From CALAEC01 sp050692915 (GTDB taxonomy: Bacteria; Actinomycetota; UBA4738; CALAEC01), in the NCBI GenBank assembly GCA_050692915.1, contig JBOGVU010000047.1, positions 1 through 20,055 on the forward strand: a stretch of DNA of 20,055 nucleotides, read 5' to 3'. Within the stretch, counting starts at the first letter, position 1. Every line of letters starts with the position of its first letter. The position numbers were made by a program, and so were the translations under genes. The notes beneath the pieces were generated by a model. It was not told the origin of the DNA. It searched no databases and saw nothing but the letters and a program-made list of their open reading frames with translations. This document shows, in pieces, positions 14,905-20,055 of this stretch.

Positions 14905-15609
14905 ATGGCAGAGGTGAAGCTCACGGCCGAGCCCCGCGAGGGTGTCGGCAAGGGAGCGGCGCGGAAGATCCGGGCCGCCGGCAAGGTTCCCGGGGTGCTC
15001 TACGGACCCGCGGTGGAGCCGATGCGGCTGGCCGTGGACGCGCTGCAGCTGTGGCACGCGCTCCACACCGATGCGGGCACCAACGTGCTCATCAACCTGG
15101 CCGTGGACGGGGACACCTTCCTGACGATGCCCCGGGAGGTCCAGCGGGACATCGTCCGGGGAACGCTCCTCCACGTCGACTTCCTGCGGATCCGCCGTGA
15201 CGTGGCGATCCAGGTCGACGTCCCGGTGCTCCTGGTCGGCGAGTCCGTGGGCGTCAAGGAGGGCGGGGTGGTCGAGCACCACCTGTGGGAGCTCCGCGTC
15301 GAGTGCCTCCCCACGCAGGTGCCCGAGTCGATCGAGGCCGACATCTCCGCTCTGGCCGTGGGCGATTCGCTCCACGTCTCGGACCTGTCGATCCCCCAGC
15401 ACATCACGCTCCTGACGCCGTCGGAGGAGACGCTGGTGTCGGTCGTGCCGCCGCCGGTCCTCGAGGTCGAGGAGGTCGCCCCCGAGGAGGAGGAGGGCGA
15501 GCTGCCCGAGGGCGAGGTTCCCGAAGGCGAGGCGCCGCCCGAGGGCGAGTCCCCCGCCGCCGAGGGCGAGTCCCCCGCCGCCGAGGAGCCTGGCGGCGAC
15601 GAGAGCTAG
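14905..15609 (+). CDS. rplY: 50S ribosomal protein L25 (general stress protein Ctc type)
   Basis: Binds 5S rRNA in the 50S subunit. The 234-residue product is the long TL5/Ctc form: an L25 N-terminal domain (about 1-93, with GKGAARKIRAAGKVPGVLYG), a C-terminal beta domain (about 97-183, VDVPVLLVGESVGVKEGG and ending TLVSVVPP), then a very acidic Glu/Pro/Gly tail (about 188-234). The tail includes a 7-residue unit EGESPAA present twice, coded by an exact 21-bp tandem repeat (15541-15582). The ATG at 14905 has no Shine-Dalgarno sequence and a -10-like TACGAT just upstream. It is 9 nt upstream of pth, the usual rplY-pth order. Confidence 0.95.
   Translation: MAEVKLTAEPREGVGKGAARKIRAAGKVPGVLYGPAVEPMRLAVDALQLWHALHTDAGTNVLINLAVDGDTFLTMPREVQRDIVRGTLLHVDFLRIRRDVAIQVDVPVLLVGESVGVKEGGVVEHHLWELRVECLPTQVPESIEADISALAVGDSLHVSDLSIPQHITLLTPSEETLVSVVPPPVLEVEEVAPEEEEGELPEGEVPEGEAPPEGESPAAEGESPAAEEPGGDES
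15541..15582 (+). repeat. 21-bp tandem repeat, two copies, in the rplY tail
   Basis: 15541-15561 and 15562-15582 are identical in-frame copies encoding EGESPAA twice. The repeat lies in the acidic low-complexity tail of L25, where copy number probably varies between strains. Confidence 0.9.
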
Positions 15610-15618
15610 GCCCGCGGC

Positions 15619-16203
15619 TTGACCGCCTGGTTCGTGGCCGGGCTGGGCAACCCGGGAGAGCGATACTCCGAGACCCGCCACAACCTGGGCGCCCGGGTCG
15701 TGGCGCGGCTCGCGGATCGCCTCGGCACCCGCCTCCGCAAGGTGCGGTTCCTCCCCATCGAGGCCGGCGAGGTCGTGGTGAACGGCGAGCGCGTGTGGCT
15801 GGCTCGGTCGCAGACGTTCATGAACGTGTCCGGCCCCTCGTACGCCTCGCTGGCCCGGAAGAGGGGCGTGGATCCCGATCGGGTGGTCGCCGTCCACGAC
15901 GAGATCGACCTGGCGTTCGGCTCGCTGAAGGTGAAGCGCGGGGGGTCCACGGCCGGGCACCGTGGGCTCGACTCGCTGGCCCAGGCCCTCCGAACGAAGG
16001 ACTTCCACCGGGTCCGGATCGGAGTGGGCCGGCCGGCGGGCCAGAAGGATCCCGCCGACCACGTGCTGGAGCCGTTCGCCAAGGCGGAGCGGGAGGAGGT
16101 CGACGTGCTGGTGGAGGAGGCCGCCGAGGCCGTCCTCACGCTCGTCACGGACGGGTTGGCCGCGGCGCAGGACCGGCACAACCGCGTCGGGCCGGCGAAG
16201 TGA
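15619..16203 (+). CDS. pth: Peptidyl-tRNA hydrolase
   Basis: Cleaves the ester bond of peptidyl-tRNAs that drop off ribosomes, recycling tRNA. The 194-residue product has VAGLGNPG (6-13, Asn11), TRHNLG with catalytic His21, QTFMNVSG (65-72, Asn69) and HDEIDL with Asp94. The last motif reads GGSTAGHRGLDS (108-119), where most Pth have GHNG, so an active-site Asn is Arg here. I believe this occurs naturally in some lineages, but it should be compared. The TTG at 15619 gives the expected N-terminus (TAWFVAGLGNPG). There is only a weak purine stretch upstream, 9 nt from the rplY stop. In most relatives mfd follows; here a 3.5-kb block intervenes. Confidence 0.95.
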   Translation: MTAWFVAGLGNPGERYSETRHNLGARVVARLADRLGTRLRKVRFLPIEAGEVVVNGERVWLARSQTFMNVSGPSYASLARKRGVDPDRVVAVHDEIDLAFGSLKVKRGGSTAGHRGLDSLAQALRTKDFHRVRIGVGRPAGQKDPADHVLEPFAKAEREEVDVLVEEAAEAVLTLVTDGLAAAQDRHNRVGPAK

Positions 16204-16206
16204 GGC

Positions 16207-17172
16207 TCAGACCCCCACGTACCTCGGCTTGACCCTGGCCGAGTCGCCGGAGACCTTCATCCGGCCGGTGGCCACGGCCACGAACGCGCCGGCGGGGATC
16301 GACTTCAGCTCGTCCAGGACCTCGGACGGCCAGCCGACGTCCTCGGCGCCGCCGAAGTACCAGTTCGAGCCGTTGTCGGCCACGATGAGACCGTACCGCT
16401 TCATGGCCCGGAGGACGATCCTGGTCTCGGGGTGGAAGCCGGCCACCGGGAATCGCTTCTTCAGCCGGAACCGCGTGCCCATCGGCGGCAGCTTGGGGTC
16501 GCGGCGGGCCCCGGCCTGGTGCCTGGCCGGCCAGATGAACTTCTGGTCTGTCTCCTCGGCCGTCACCCGGATGGCGTGGTCGATCACCCCGGCGGCGATC
16601 TCGTCCCGCCGGATCAGCCCGGCGAAGATCGGGAGGCCGGCCGCATCGGCGGATGTCCAGGTCCTCGGCCGGAGCGCGTTCGAGCCGAGGTCCCACACCG
16701 CGCCGGAGCCGCCCTGCGGATCGCCGCCGTTCCAGTCGAAGTCGAAGATCTCGTGCAGCATGCAGGCGTCCCGATCGATCACCAGCGCGTGCCGATCGCT
16801 CCCGTGCTCGACGTGGGTGTCGGGCCCGACCGGGTAGGGGCCCGGGTCGCTCTCGTCCGGGTAGTAGAAGGTGACGGCATGCTTCTCGTGTGCGCTGTCC
16901 ACGACGTTGTAGGCGATGCCGTACGGGTGGTCCGGGTCGTCGGACGGGCCGAAGTCGGGATGGAGAAGTTGGTTTCGACCACCCATGGCCCGGATCCATT
17001 GCTTGCTCCTGCGGTGGGCCGGGAGGCCGGTGACCTTCGAGTGCCACACGTTGTCGTCGGGGAAGATCCGACAGTCGGGCGCCAGCGGATGAGGCACGGC
17101 CGAGGCCGTGGGCGGGGACCACGGGCTGAGCGCGAGCACGACGAGCGCCACCATGGCGCGAACGGGAGGCAT
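16207..17172 (-). CDS. Secreted protein of unknown function
   Basis: Seen: 321 residues with an N-terminal signal peptide (hydrophobic 6-18, likely cleavage after PTASA at 25). The mature part begins DCRIFPDDNVWHSKVTGLP and includes SDRHALVIDRDAC (125-137), SADAAGLPIFAGLIRRDEI (174-192), WPARHQAG (214-221), LPPMGTRFRLKK (228-239) and ADNGSNWYF (265-273). It is rich in His, Asp and Trp. I recognise this as resembling a set of conserved secreted proteins in soil actinobacteria and other phyla, but know no assigned function; an enzyme or sugar/metal-binding role is only a guess. ATG 17172 is chosen because it directly precedes the signal peptide. The open frame further upstream crosses the divergent sigma gene. 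It converges on pth with a 3-nt gap. Confidence 0.75.
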   Translation of the reverse strand: MPPVRAMVALVVLALSPWSPPTASAVPHPLAPDCRIFPDDNVWHSKVTGLPAHRRSKQWIRAMGGRNQLLHPDFGPSDDPDHPYGIAYNVVDSAHEKHAVTFYYPDESDPGPYPVGPDTHVEHGSDRHALVIDRDACMLHEIFDFDWNGGDPQGGSGAVWDLGSNALRPRTWTSADAAGLPIFAGLIRRDEIAAGVIDHAIRVTAEETDQKFIWPARHQAGARRDPKLPPMGTRFRLKKRFPVAGFHPETRIVLRAMKRYGLIVADNGSNWYFGGAEDVGWPSEVLDELKSIPAGAFVAVATGRMKVSGDSARVKPRYVGV

Positions 17173-17179
17173 CGGCCCA

Positions 17180-17185
17180 AGTATC
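17180..17185 (-). promoter_or_regulatory. -10 element of the secreted-protein gene (leaderless)
   Basis: On the minus strand GATACT ends 7 nt before the ATG at 17172, with no Shine-Dalgarno sequence between. The arrangement matches that of the MFS gene. Confidence 0.4.
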
Positions 17186-17205
17186 GGCCGCTCCAGGAAG
17201 CACCT

Positions 17206-17230
17206 GAACCGTTCCCGGCTGAGGCGCGTC
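17206..17230 (+). promoter_or_regulatory. ECF-type promoter of the second sigma operon
   Basis: GAACC (17206-17210), 16 nt, CGTC (17227-17230). Same core and spacing as the promoter before the first ECF locus. The predicted start near 17237 leaves a leader of about 70 nt before the ATG at 17310. It lies back to back with the secreted-protein promoter. Confidence 0.5.
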
Positions 17231-17309
17231 CCTCCAAGGGGACGTCCCGCGTCGCAGACCGAGATCGGAGGTTGCCTTTCCGGCCGAACGAGCTCCTGAA
17301 GGAATGAAG

Positions 17310-17789
17310 ATGCAGGACACCACGGTGGATGCAGAGCCGGCAACCGGGCTCGAGCGCCTCTACCGGGAGCACGGTGCCCGCCTGTGGCGGGCGTTGCTGG
17401 CCTTCGCGGGCGACCGAGAGGTGGCCAGCGATGCTCTCGCAGAGGCGTTCGCCCAGGCACTCGGTCGGGGGGCGGCCATCCGGACACCCCTGCGCTGGGT
17501 GTGGCGGTCAGCTTTCCGGATCGCCCGCGGTGAGTTGAAGGCCCGTCGGCGACCGCCACGGTCGGAGCCAGAGCGCTCGTACACGCCGCCCGACCCCGAT
17601 CCGGAGATCGTGGCGGCTCTGGGCCGGCTGCCTAAGGGTCAGCGGGCCGCGGTGGTCCTGCACCACGTGGCGGACTATCCGGTAGCGGAGGTGGCTCGGA
17701 TCCTCGGCTCGACCCCGGCTGCGGTGCGGATGCAGCTGACCCGGGGCCGGCGTCGACTCCGCCAGATCTTGGAGGGATCACGTGACTGA
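17310..17789 (+). CDS. ECF RNA polymerase sigma factor (second locus)
   Basis: Group 4 sigma factor of 159 residues. Region 2 is recognisable but divergent: LERLYREHGARLWRALLAFAGDREVASDALAEAFAQAL (14-51) and LRWVWRSAFRIARGELKARR (61-80). Region 4 (about 98-155) has LGRLPKGQRAAVVLHHVADYPVAEVARILGSTPAAVRMQLTRGRRRLR with a helix-turn-helix. ATG 17310 is preferred over the ATG at 17304 because AAGGA (17299-17303) lies 6 nt before the former and abuts the latter. The stop overlaps the propeller gene by 8 nt, implying co-translation of the two. An ECF-type promoter lies upstream, consistent with autoregulation. The partner gene has the layout of an anti-sigma/sensor. Confidence 0.88.
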   Translation: MQDTTVDAEPATGLERLYREHGARLWRALLAFAGDREVASDALAEAFAQALGRGAAIRTPLRWVWRSAFRIARGELKARRRPPRSEPERSYTPPDPDPEIVAALGRLPKGQRAAVVLHHVADYPVAEVARILGSTPAAVRMQLTRGRRRLRQILEGSRD

Positions 17790-18972
17790 CGTTCACGATC
17801 GACTGCGGGATCTCCGCGAAACCCGTGCACCCGATCTGTGGCCGGACATCGAGCAGCGGGGCCCGCGTCCGTCTCCGAGGGGGATTCCTTGGGGGCGGCT
17901 TGGCGTGGCAGGCCTGGCCCTGGTCGTTGCGGCCACGGGGGTGGGCGTTGCCCTGCGTTCCTTCTTCGCAGGCGACCCCATGCGACGGCCTGCATCGGGG
18001 GCGCCGCGGGTGCTCCAGAGTCTGAACGTCACCGCCTCCGTCGACGTCGGAGGGCATGCTCGCGATGTGGCCGCGGGCGAGGGGTCCGTATGGACGCTCG
18101 TCGATCCCATCGGAGGAGGGCCGGCCGTCCTCCGCATCGACCCGACGACGGGGCGGATAACGGGGAGCGTTCGAGTGCCTCCTCGCGCGTACCGGCTGGT
18201 GGTCGGAGGCGGGGTCGTCTGGGTGATCCACTGGCTCCCCGAAGAGCCGGATCGGGTAACCAGGATCGACTCCGGGAGCCTCGAGGTCTTTGCCGATGTG
18301 CCACTGGCTGCGTACGTCGGTGCGGCGGTCGCGACCGAGGATGCGCTCTGGACGGCTGCCTCCGTCGGTGAGGCGGGATCCCAGTCGTTGCTGAGAGCGG
18401 ACTCGGCAACCAACGAGATCGAGCGAAGCATTTCTCTCGAAAGCACGATCGAGTTCGTGGACGACATGGCGTACGCGGGTGACTCACTCTGGCTCCTCGA
18501 CTATCGAGGGCTGGCGAAGGGTCCAACCCCCGCTCAGGTCGTACGGGTGGACGCAGCAACCGGGGAGATCGTGGCTGAGATTCCGGTCGAGGGCTCATGC
18601 CACGGGCCGGGAGGTCTCAGGATCGCTGCGGATCCCGGTGGTGCGTGGATCAACTGCCGGACCGGGCCGCAATCCTTCGTGGCTCGACGAATCGAGAGCG
18701 CGACCAACTCGGTGAGCGCCCCTGTCGACCTACCCGCCGGGTATTCGGCTCCCTTCGCCGTGGCGAGCGATGGCGTGTGGTTCGTCGGGTATGACACTTC
18801 CGACCGAGGGCGGGTCTTCCTCGTCGACCCCGCCGAACCGACGGTTGTCGGTGAGGTGACGCTCGAAGGTCTGAACGGTGAGGATGCCGCGTTCGACCCG
18901 GTCGGTGGCTCCGTGTGGGTGGCGCGAGTACCGGATCACGTCGTTCGACTCGAGTTCGGTACATCCGATTGA
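17782..18972 (+). CDS. Membrane protein with seven-bladed beta-propeller, putative anti-sigma/sensor
   Basis: Seen: 396 residues. A short cytoplasmic part (1-37, DRLRDLRETRAPDLWPDIEQR) is followed by one transmembrane helix (about 38-58). A large outer domain has seven evenly spaced Trp-centred strands at residues 104, 147, 190, 237, 289, 333 and 379 (spacing 43-52), for example GSVWTLVD, GVVWVIH, DSLWLLD and GSVWVAR. This pattern indicates a seven-bladed propeller of the NHL/Vgb-like kind. No zinc-type H-x3-C-x2-C motif is present. GTG 17782 has GGAGGG 5 nt upstream and overlaps the sigma stop by 8 nt. Inferred: a sensor that holds the second sigma factor through its short inner segment. The outer half reads less GC-rich than the conserved genes, which could mean transfer. 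Confidence 0.8.
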   Translation: MTDVHDRLRDLRETRAPDLWPDIEQRGPRPSPRGIPWGRLGVAGLALVVAATGVGVALRSFFAGDPMRRPASGAPRVLQSLNVTASVDVGGHARDVAAGEGSVWTLVDPIGGGPAVLRIDPTTGRITGSVRVPPRAYRLVVGGGVVWVIHWLPEEPDRVTRIDSGSLEVFADVPLAAYVGAAVATEDALWTAASVGEAGSQSLLRADSATNEIERSISLESTIEFVDDMAYAGDSLWLLDYRGLAKGPTPAQVVRVDAATGEIVAEIPVEGSCHGPGGLRIAADPGGAWINCRTGPQSFVARRIESATNSVSAPVDLPAGYSAPFAVASDGVWFVGYDTSDRGRVFLVDPAEPTVVGEVTLEGLNGEDAAFDPVGGSVWVARVPDHVVRLEFGTSD

Positions 18973-18975
18973 GAA

Positions 18976-19374
18976 CTACTGGATTGCTTCGATGCGGGCG
19001 GTGTGGCCGCGGGTTCGGGCCAGCCGGAGGTCCGTGGTGACCAGCGGCGCGTCCAGAGCCTCCGCCAGGGCCACGTACGCGGCGTCCAACGTGGACAGGT
19101 TCTCTCGAAAGTCCCACATCCGCTCGAGGAAGGGCCACGTCGCGTAGCGGGTCAGCCGGATGTCCCGGAGGTCCTCCAGCGCCTCGCCGGCCCGCCACTC
19201 AGACAGCACTCGCCGGCCCGCACGATTCCGCACGACGTGGAACACCTCGGCGTCGATGAGATGTGGGGCATGGAGAGTCTCGCCCGATGCAGCGATCCTG
19301 TCGGCGATGACCTCAGCCTGCGGCTCGATGTTCAGCAGCAGGTCGGCGGCCGCAGATGCATCGAGGACGATCAC
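18976..19374 (-). CDS. vapC: VapC-type PIN-domain ribonuclease toxin
   Basis: Type II toxin; PIN-domain proteins cleave RNA, often tRNA or rRNA, with a Mg-binding acidic cluster. The 132-residue product is of family length and shows all four acidic positions: Asp5 (IVLDASAA), Glu43 (LIDAEVFH), Asp97 (STLDAAYVALAE) and Asp115 (LVTTDLRLA). GTG 19374 overlaps the antitoxin stop as GTGA, so the pair is coupled. The gene converges on the propeller gene with a 3-nt gap. The active-site set appears complete, so the toxin is probably functional. Confidence 0.92.
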   Translation of the reverse strand: MIVLDASAAADLLLNIEPQAEVIADRIAASGETLHAPHLIDAEVFHVVRNRAGRRVLSEWRAGEALEDLRDIRLTRYATWPFLERMWDFRENLSTLDAAYVALAEALDAPLVTTDLRLARTRGHTARIEAIQ

Positions 19375-19598
19375 GCGTCGCGGTATCGGCGGATGATGTC
19401 GGCGGACGACTGGCGATCGTCGACCGGTCGGCGGCGACGGAGGCGGGCCACCAGCTCCTCGAGCGTGGGACGCCCCGCGATCTCCCTGACCTCGGCCAGG
19501 AGGTAGTCGGAGAGGCTCATCCCCGCCCCCGCCGCTCGGACCTTGAGAGCTCGGTGGACTTCCTCGGGGACATTCCGGATCTGGATCATCTTCGTCAT
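19371..19598 (-). CDS. vapB: VapB/FitA-like ribbon-helix-helix antitoxin
   Basis: Partner of the VapC-type toxin. The 75-residue product begins MTKMIQIRNVPEEVHRAL, a typical ribbon-helix-helix DNA-binding segment (beta strand 3-9, helices about 11-23 and 29-40, with SLSDYLLAEV). A C-terminal part (about 44-75, LEELVARLRRRRP and IIRRYRDA) would wrap the toxin. ATG 19598 fits the family N-terminus; an ATG at MIQIRNV (19589) is an alternative. A GATAAT box 9 nt upstream gives a near-leaderless mRNA, and it overlaps repeats at 19603-19620 that may be the autoregulatory operator. Confidence 0.9.
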   Translation of the reverse strand: MTKMIQIRNVPEEVHRALKVRAAGAGMSLSDYLLAEVREIAGRPTLEELVARLRRRRPVDDRQSSADIIRRYRDA

Positions 19599-19602
19599 GC
19601 GT

Positions 19603-19620
19603 AGCACATTATCACATGCT
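19603..19620 (-). promoter_or_regulatory. vapBC promoter and likely antitoxin operator
   Basis: The minus-strand extended -10 TGT-GATAAT (19616-19608) lies within an inverted repeat AGCA-N10-TGCT (19603-19606 / 19617-19620). Two direct CACAT copies (19605-19609 and 19613-19617) are 8 nt apart. Such short repeats over the -10 are usual sites for ribbon-helix-helix antitoxins. Confidence 0.45.
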
Positions 19621-19644
19621 CGGAACATAGTCGAGGCGAGGCGG

Positions 19645-19650
19645 TACAAT
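19645..19650 (+). promoter_or_regulatory. -10 element of mfd
   Basis: TACAAT is a good -10 hexamer. The sequence 17 nt upstream (GGAACA) is not a normal -35. Transcription would begin near 19657, just before the strong hairpin at 19660-19686. Confidence 0.45.
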
Positions 19651-19659
19651 CTTCTGGAA

Positions 19660-19686
19660 CGCCCCGGTCCGAGCGGACCCGGGGCT
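19660..19686 (+). terminator. Strong hairpin in the mfd leader (attenuator- or terminator-like)
   Basis: The arm 19660-19670 pairs with 19675-19686 as an 11-bp, mostly G-C stem with a single bulged C (19680) and a GAGC loop. CTTCGTGCT follows, which is not a strong U-tract. It lies between the putative mfd -10 and the ribosome-binding site, and the neighbouring vapB gene runs the other way, so it is not simply the end of an upstream gene. Confidence 0.45.
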
Positions 19687-19710
19687 CTTCGTGCTGTGCG
19701 GAGGGATGAC

Positions 19711-20055
19711 GTGACGCTGGAGAAGCTGCTCGAGCCGCTCGTCGAGAGCGACGCCTTCCAGGCGCTCCTGGCCCGGCCGGGGGAGCGGTTGGGCCGGGCG
19801 GAGGCCCCCGGGCATCCCTACGTGGCGGCGGCTCTGGCGGCGGCTGTGGACGCTCCCGTGCTGGCGGTCCTCCCCGGGCCGAGAGAGGCCCGGACCTTCG
19901 CCGGGGGCGCGGAGGCGTTCCTGGGGCCGGAGCGGGTGGCCCTGTTCCCCGCCTGGGAGGCCCTGGCGGTCGAGGGCATCAGTCCCTCGCCGGAGACCGC
20001 CGCGCGCCGGGCCCGGGCGGCCCGGCTCCTCCGCCGGGCCCGGGCGGCCCGGCTC
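19711..20055 (+). CDS. mfd: Transcription-repair coupling factor Mfd (3' partial, N-terminus only)
   Basis: Mfd displaces stalled RNA polymerase and recruits UvrA to damaged template strands. Only the first 115 codons are in the window; the frame is open to the right edge. The N-terminus, MTLEKLLEPLVESDAFQAL followed by APVLAVLPGPREARTFAGG and LFPAWEALAVEGISPSPETAARR, fits the UvrB-like N-terminal domain of Mfd (FPAWE and ISPSPE are typical). GTG 19711 has GGAGGG at 19700-19705, 5 nt upstream. The ATG at 19706 is out of frame and stops at once. Genome context (glmU-prs-rplY-pth-mfd) supports the call. The visible end contains a 9-residue duplication RRARAARLL at the window edge. Confidence 0.88.
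   Translation, partial: MTLEKLLEPLVESDAFQALLARPGERLGRAEAPGHPYVAAALAAAVDAPVLAVLPGPREARTFAGGAEAFLGPERVALFPAWEALAVEGISPSPETAARRARAARLLRRARAARL
20005..20055 (+). repeat. 24-bp direct repeat at the window end, inside mfd
   Basis: 20005-20028 and 20032-20055 are identical 24-mers offset by 27 nt, so the frame is kept. The second copy ends exactly at the last base. It could be a true duplication or a contig broken in a repeat. Confidence 0.85.

Noticed and set aside
1..20055. CRISPR arrays, insertion sequences, rRNA genes or a replication origin.
   Set aside because: No spaced repeats, transposase motifs, rRNA stretches or DnaA-box clusters were seen; the only exact repeats noticed are the short ones in rplY and mfd.

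Overview
This window looks like a chromosomal segment from a very GC-rich (roughly 70% or more by eye), probably deep-branching or uncultured member of the Actinomycetota. The argument is gene order. rsmI, metG, tatD, a G5-domain cell-wall gene, rsmA, ispE, glmU, prs, rplY, pth and mfd occur here in one block that, from memory, matches the Mycobacterium tuberculosis neighbourhood of rpfB and mfd and partly the Bacillus metS-yabD-yabE-ksgA and glmU-prs-ctc-pth-mfd blocks. GTG, TTG and apparently CTG starts, many 4-11 nt gene overlaps and several apparently leaderless promoters fit the same assignment.

Layout. 3-1076: 5'-truncated membrane-anchored alpha/beta hydrolase. 1107-7180: plus-strand housekeeping run rsmI, metG, tatD, DUF348/G5/RlpA-like wall protein, rsmA, ispE. 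7203-7273: tRNA-Gln(TTG). 7279-11010 (minus): a four-gene cell-envelope-stress unit of small membrane protein, ECF sigma factor, large zinc-finger anti-sigma factor and M15 peptidase, behind an ECF-type promoter. 11127-13534: glmU-prs, coupled by a GTGA overlap. 13548-14849 (minus): MFS exporter. 14905-16203: rplY-pth. 16207-19598: an accessory block that separates pth from mfd, holding a secreted protein of unknown function, a second ECF sigma factor coupled to a membrane seven-bladed propeller, and a vapBC-type toxin-antitoxin pair. 19711-20055: start of mfd, cut by the window edge inside a 24-bp direct repeat.

How it fits together. The conserved genes serve translation (rsmI, metG, rsmA, tRNA-Gln, rplY, pth), precursor supply (glmU for UDP-GlcNAc, prs for PRPP, ispE for isoprenoids) and repair (mfd). 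The most unusual content is the two ECF loci. Both are preceded by the same arrangement, GAACC, 16 nt, CGTC, which suggests autoregulation. In the first locus the sigma gene lacks any canonical start codon before conserved region 2. It lies in the same frame as the small membrane ORF just upstream, separated by one TGA, with a perfect AGGAGG placed 5 nt before a CTG. Its anti-sigma factor seems to join an RseA-like zinc/transmembrane part to a large RseB/LolA-like and DUF4367-like outer part, and is coupled to a peptidoglycan peptidase. The ECF promoter lies back to back with the glmU promoter, which could link wall stress to wall-precursor synthesis. Family names come from motif recognition only; no database search was run.
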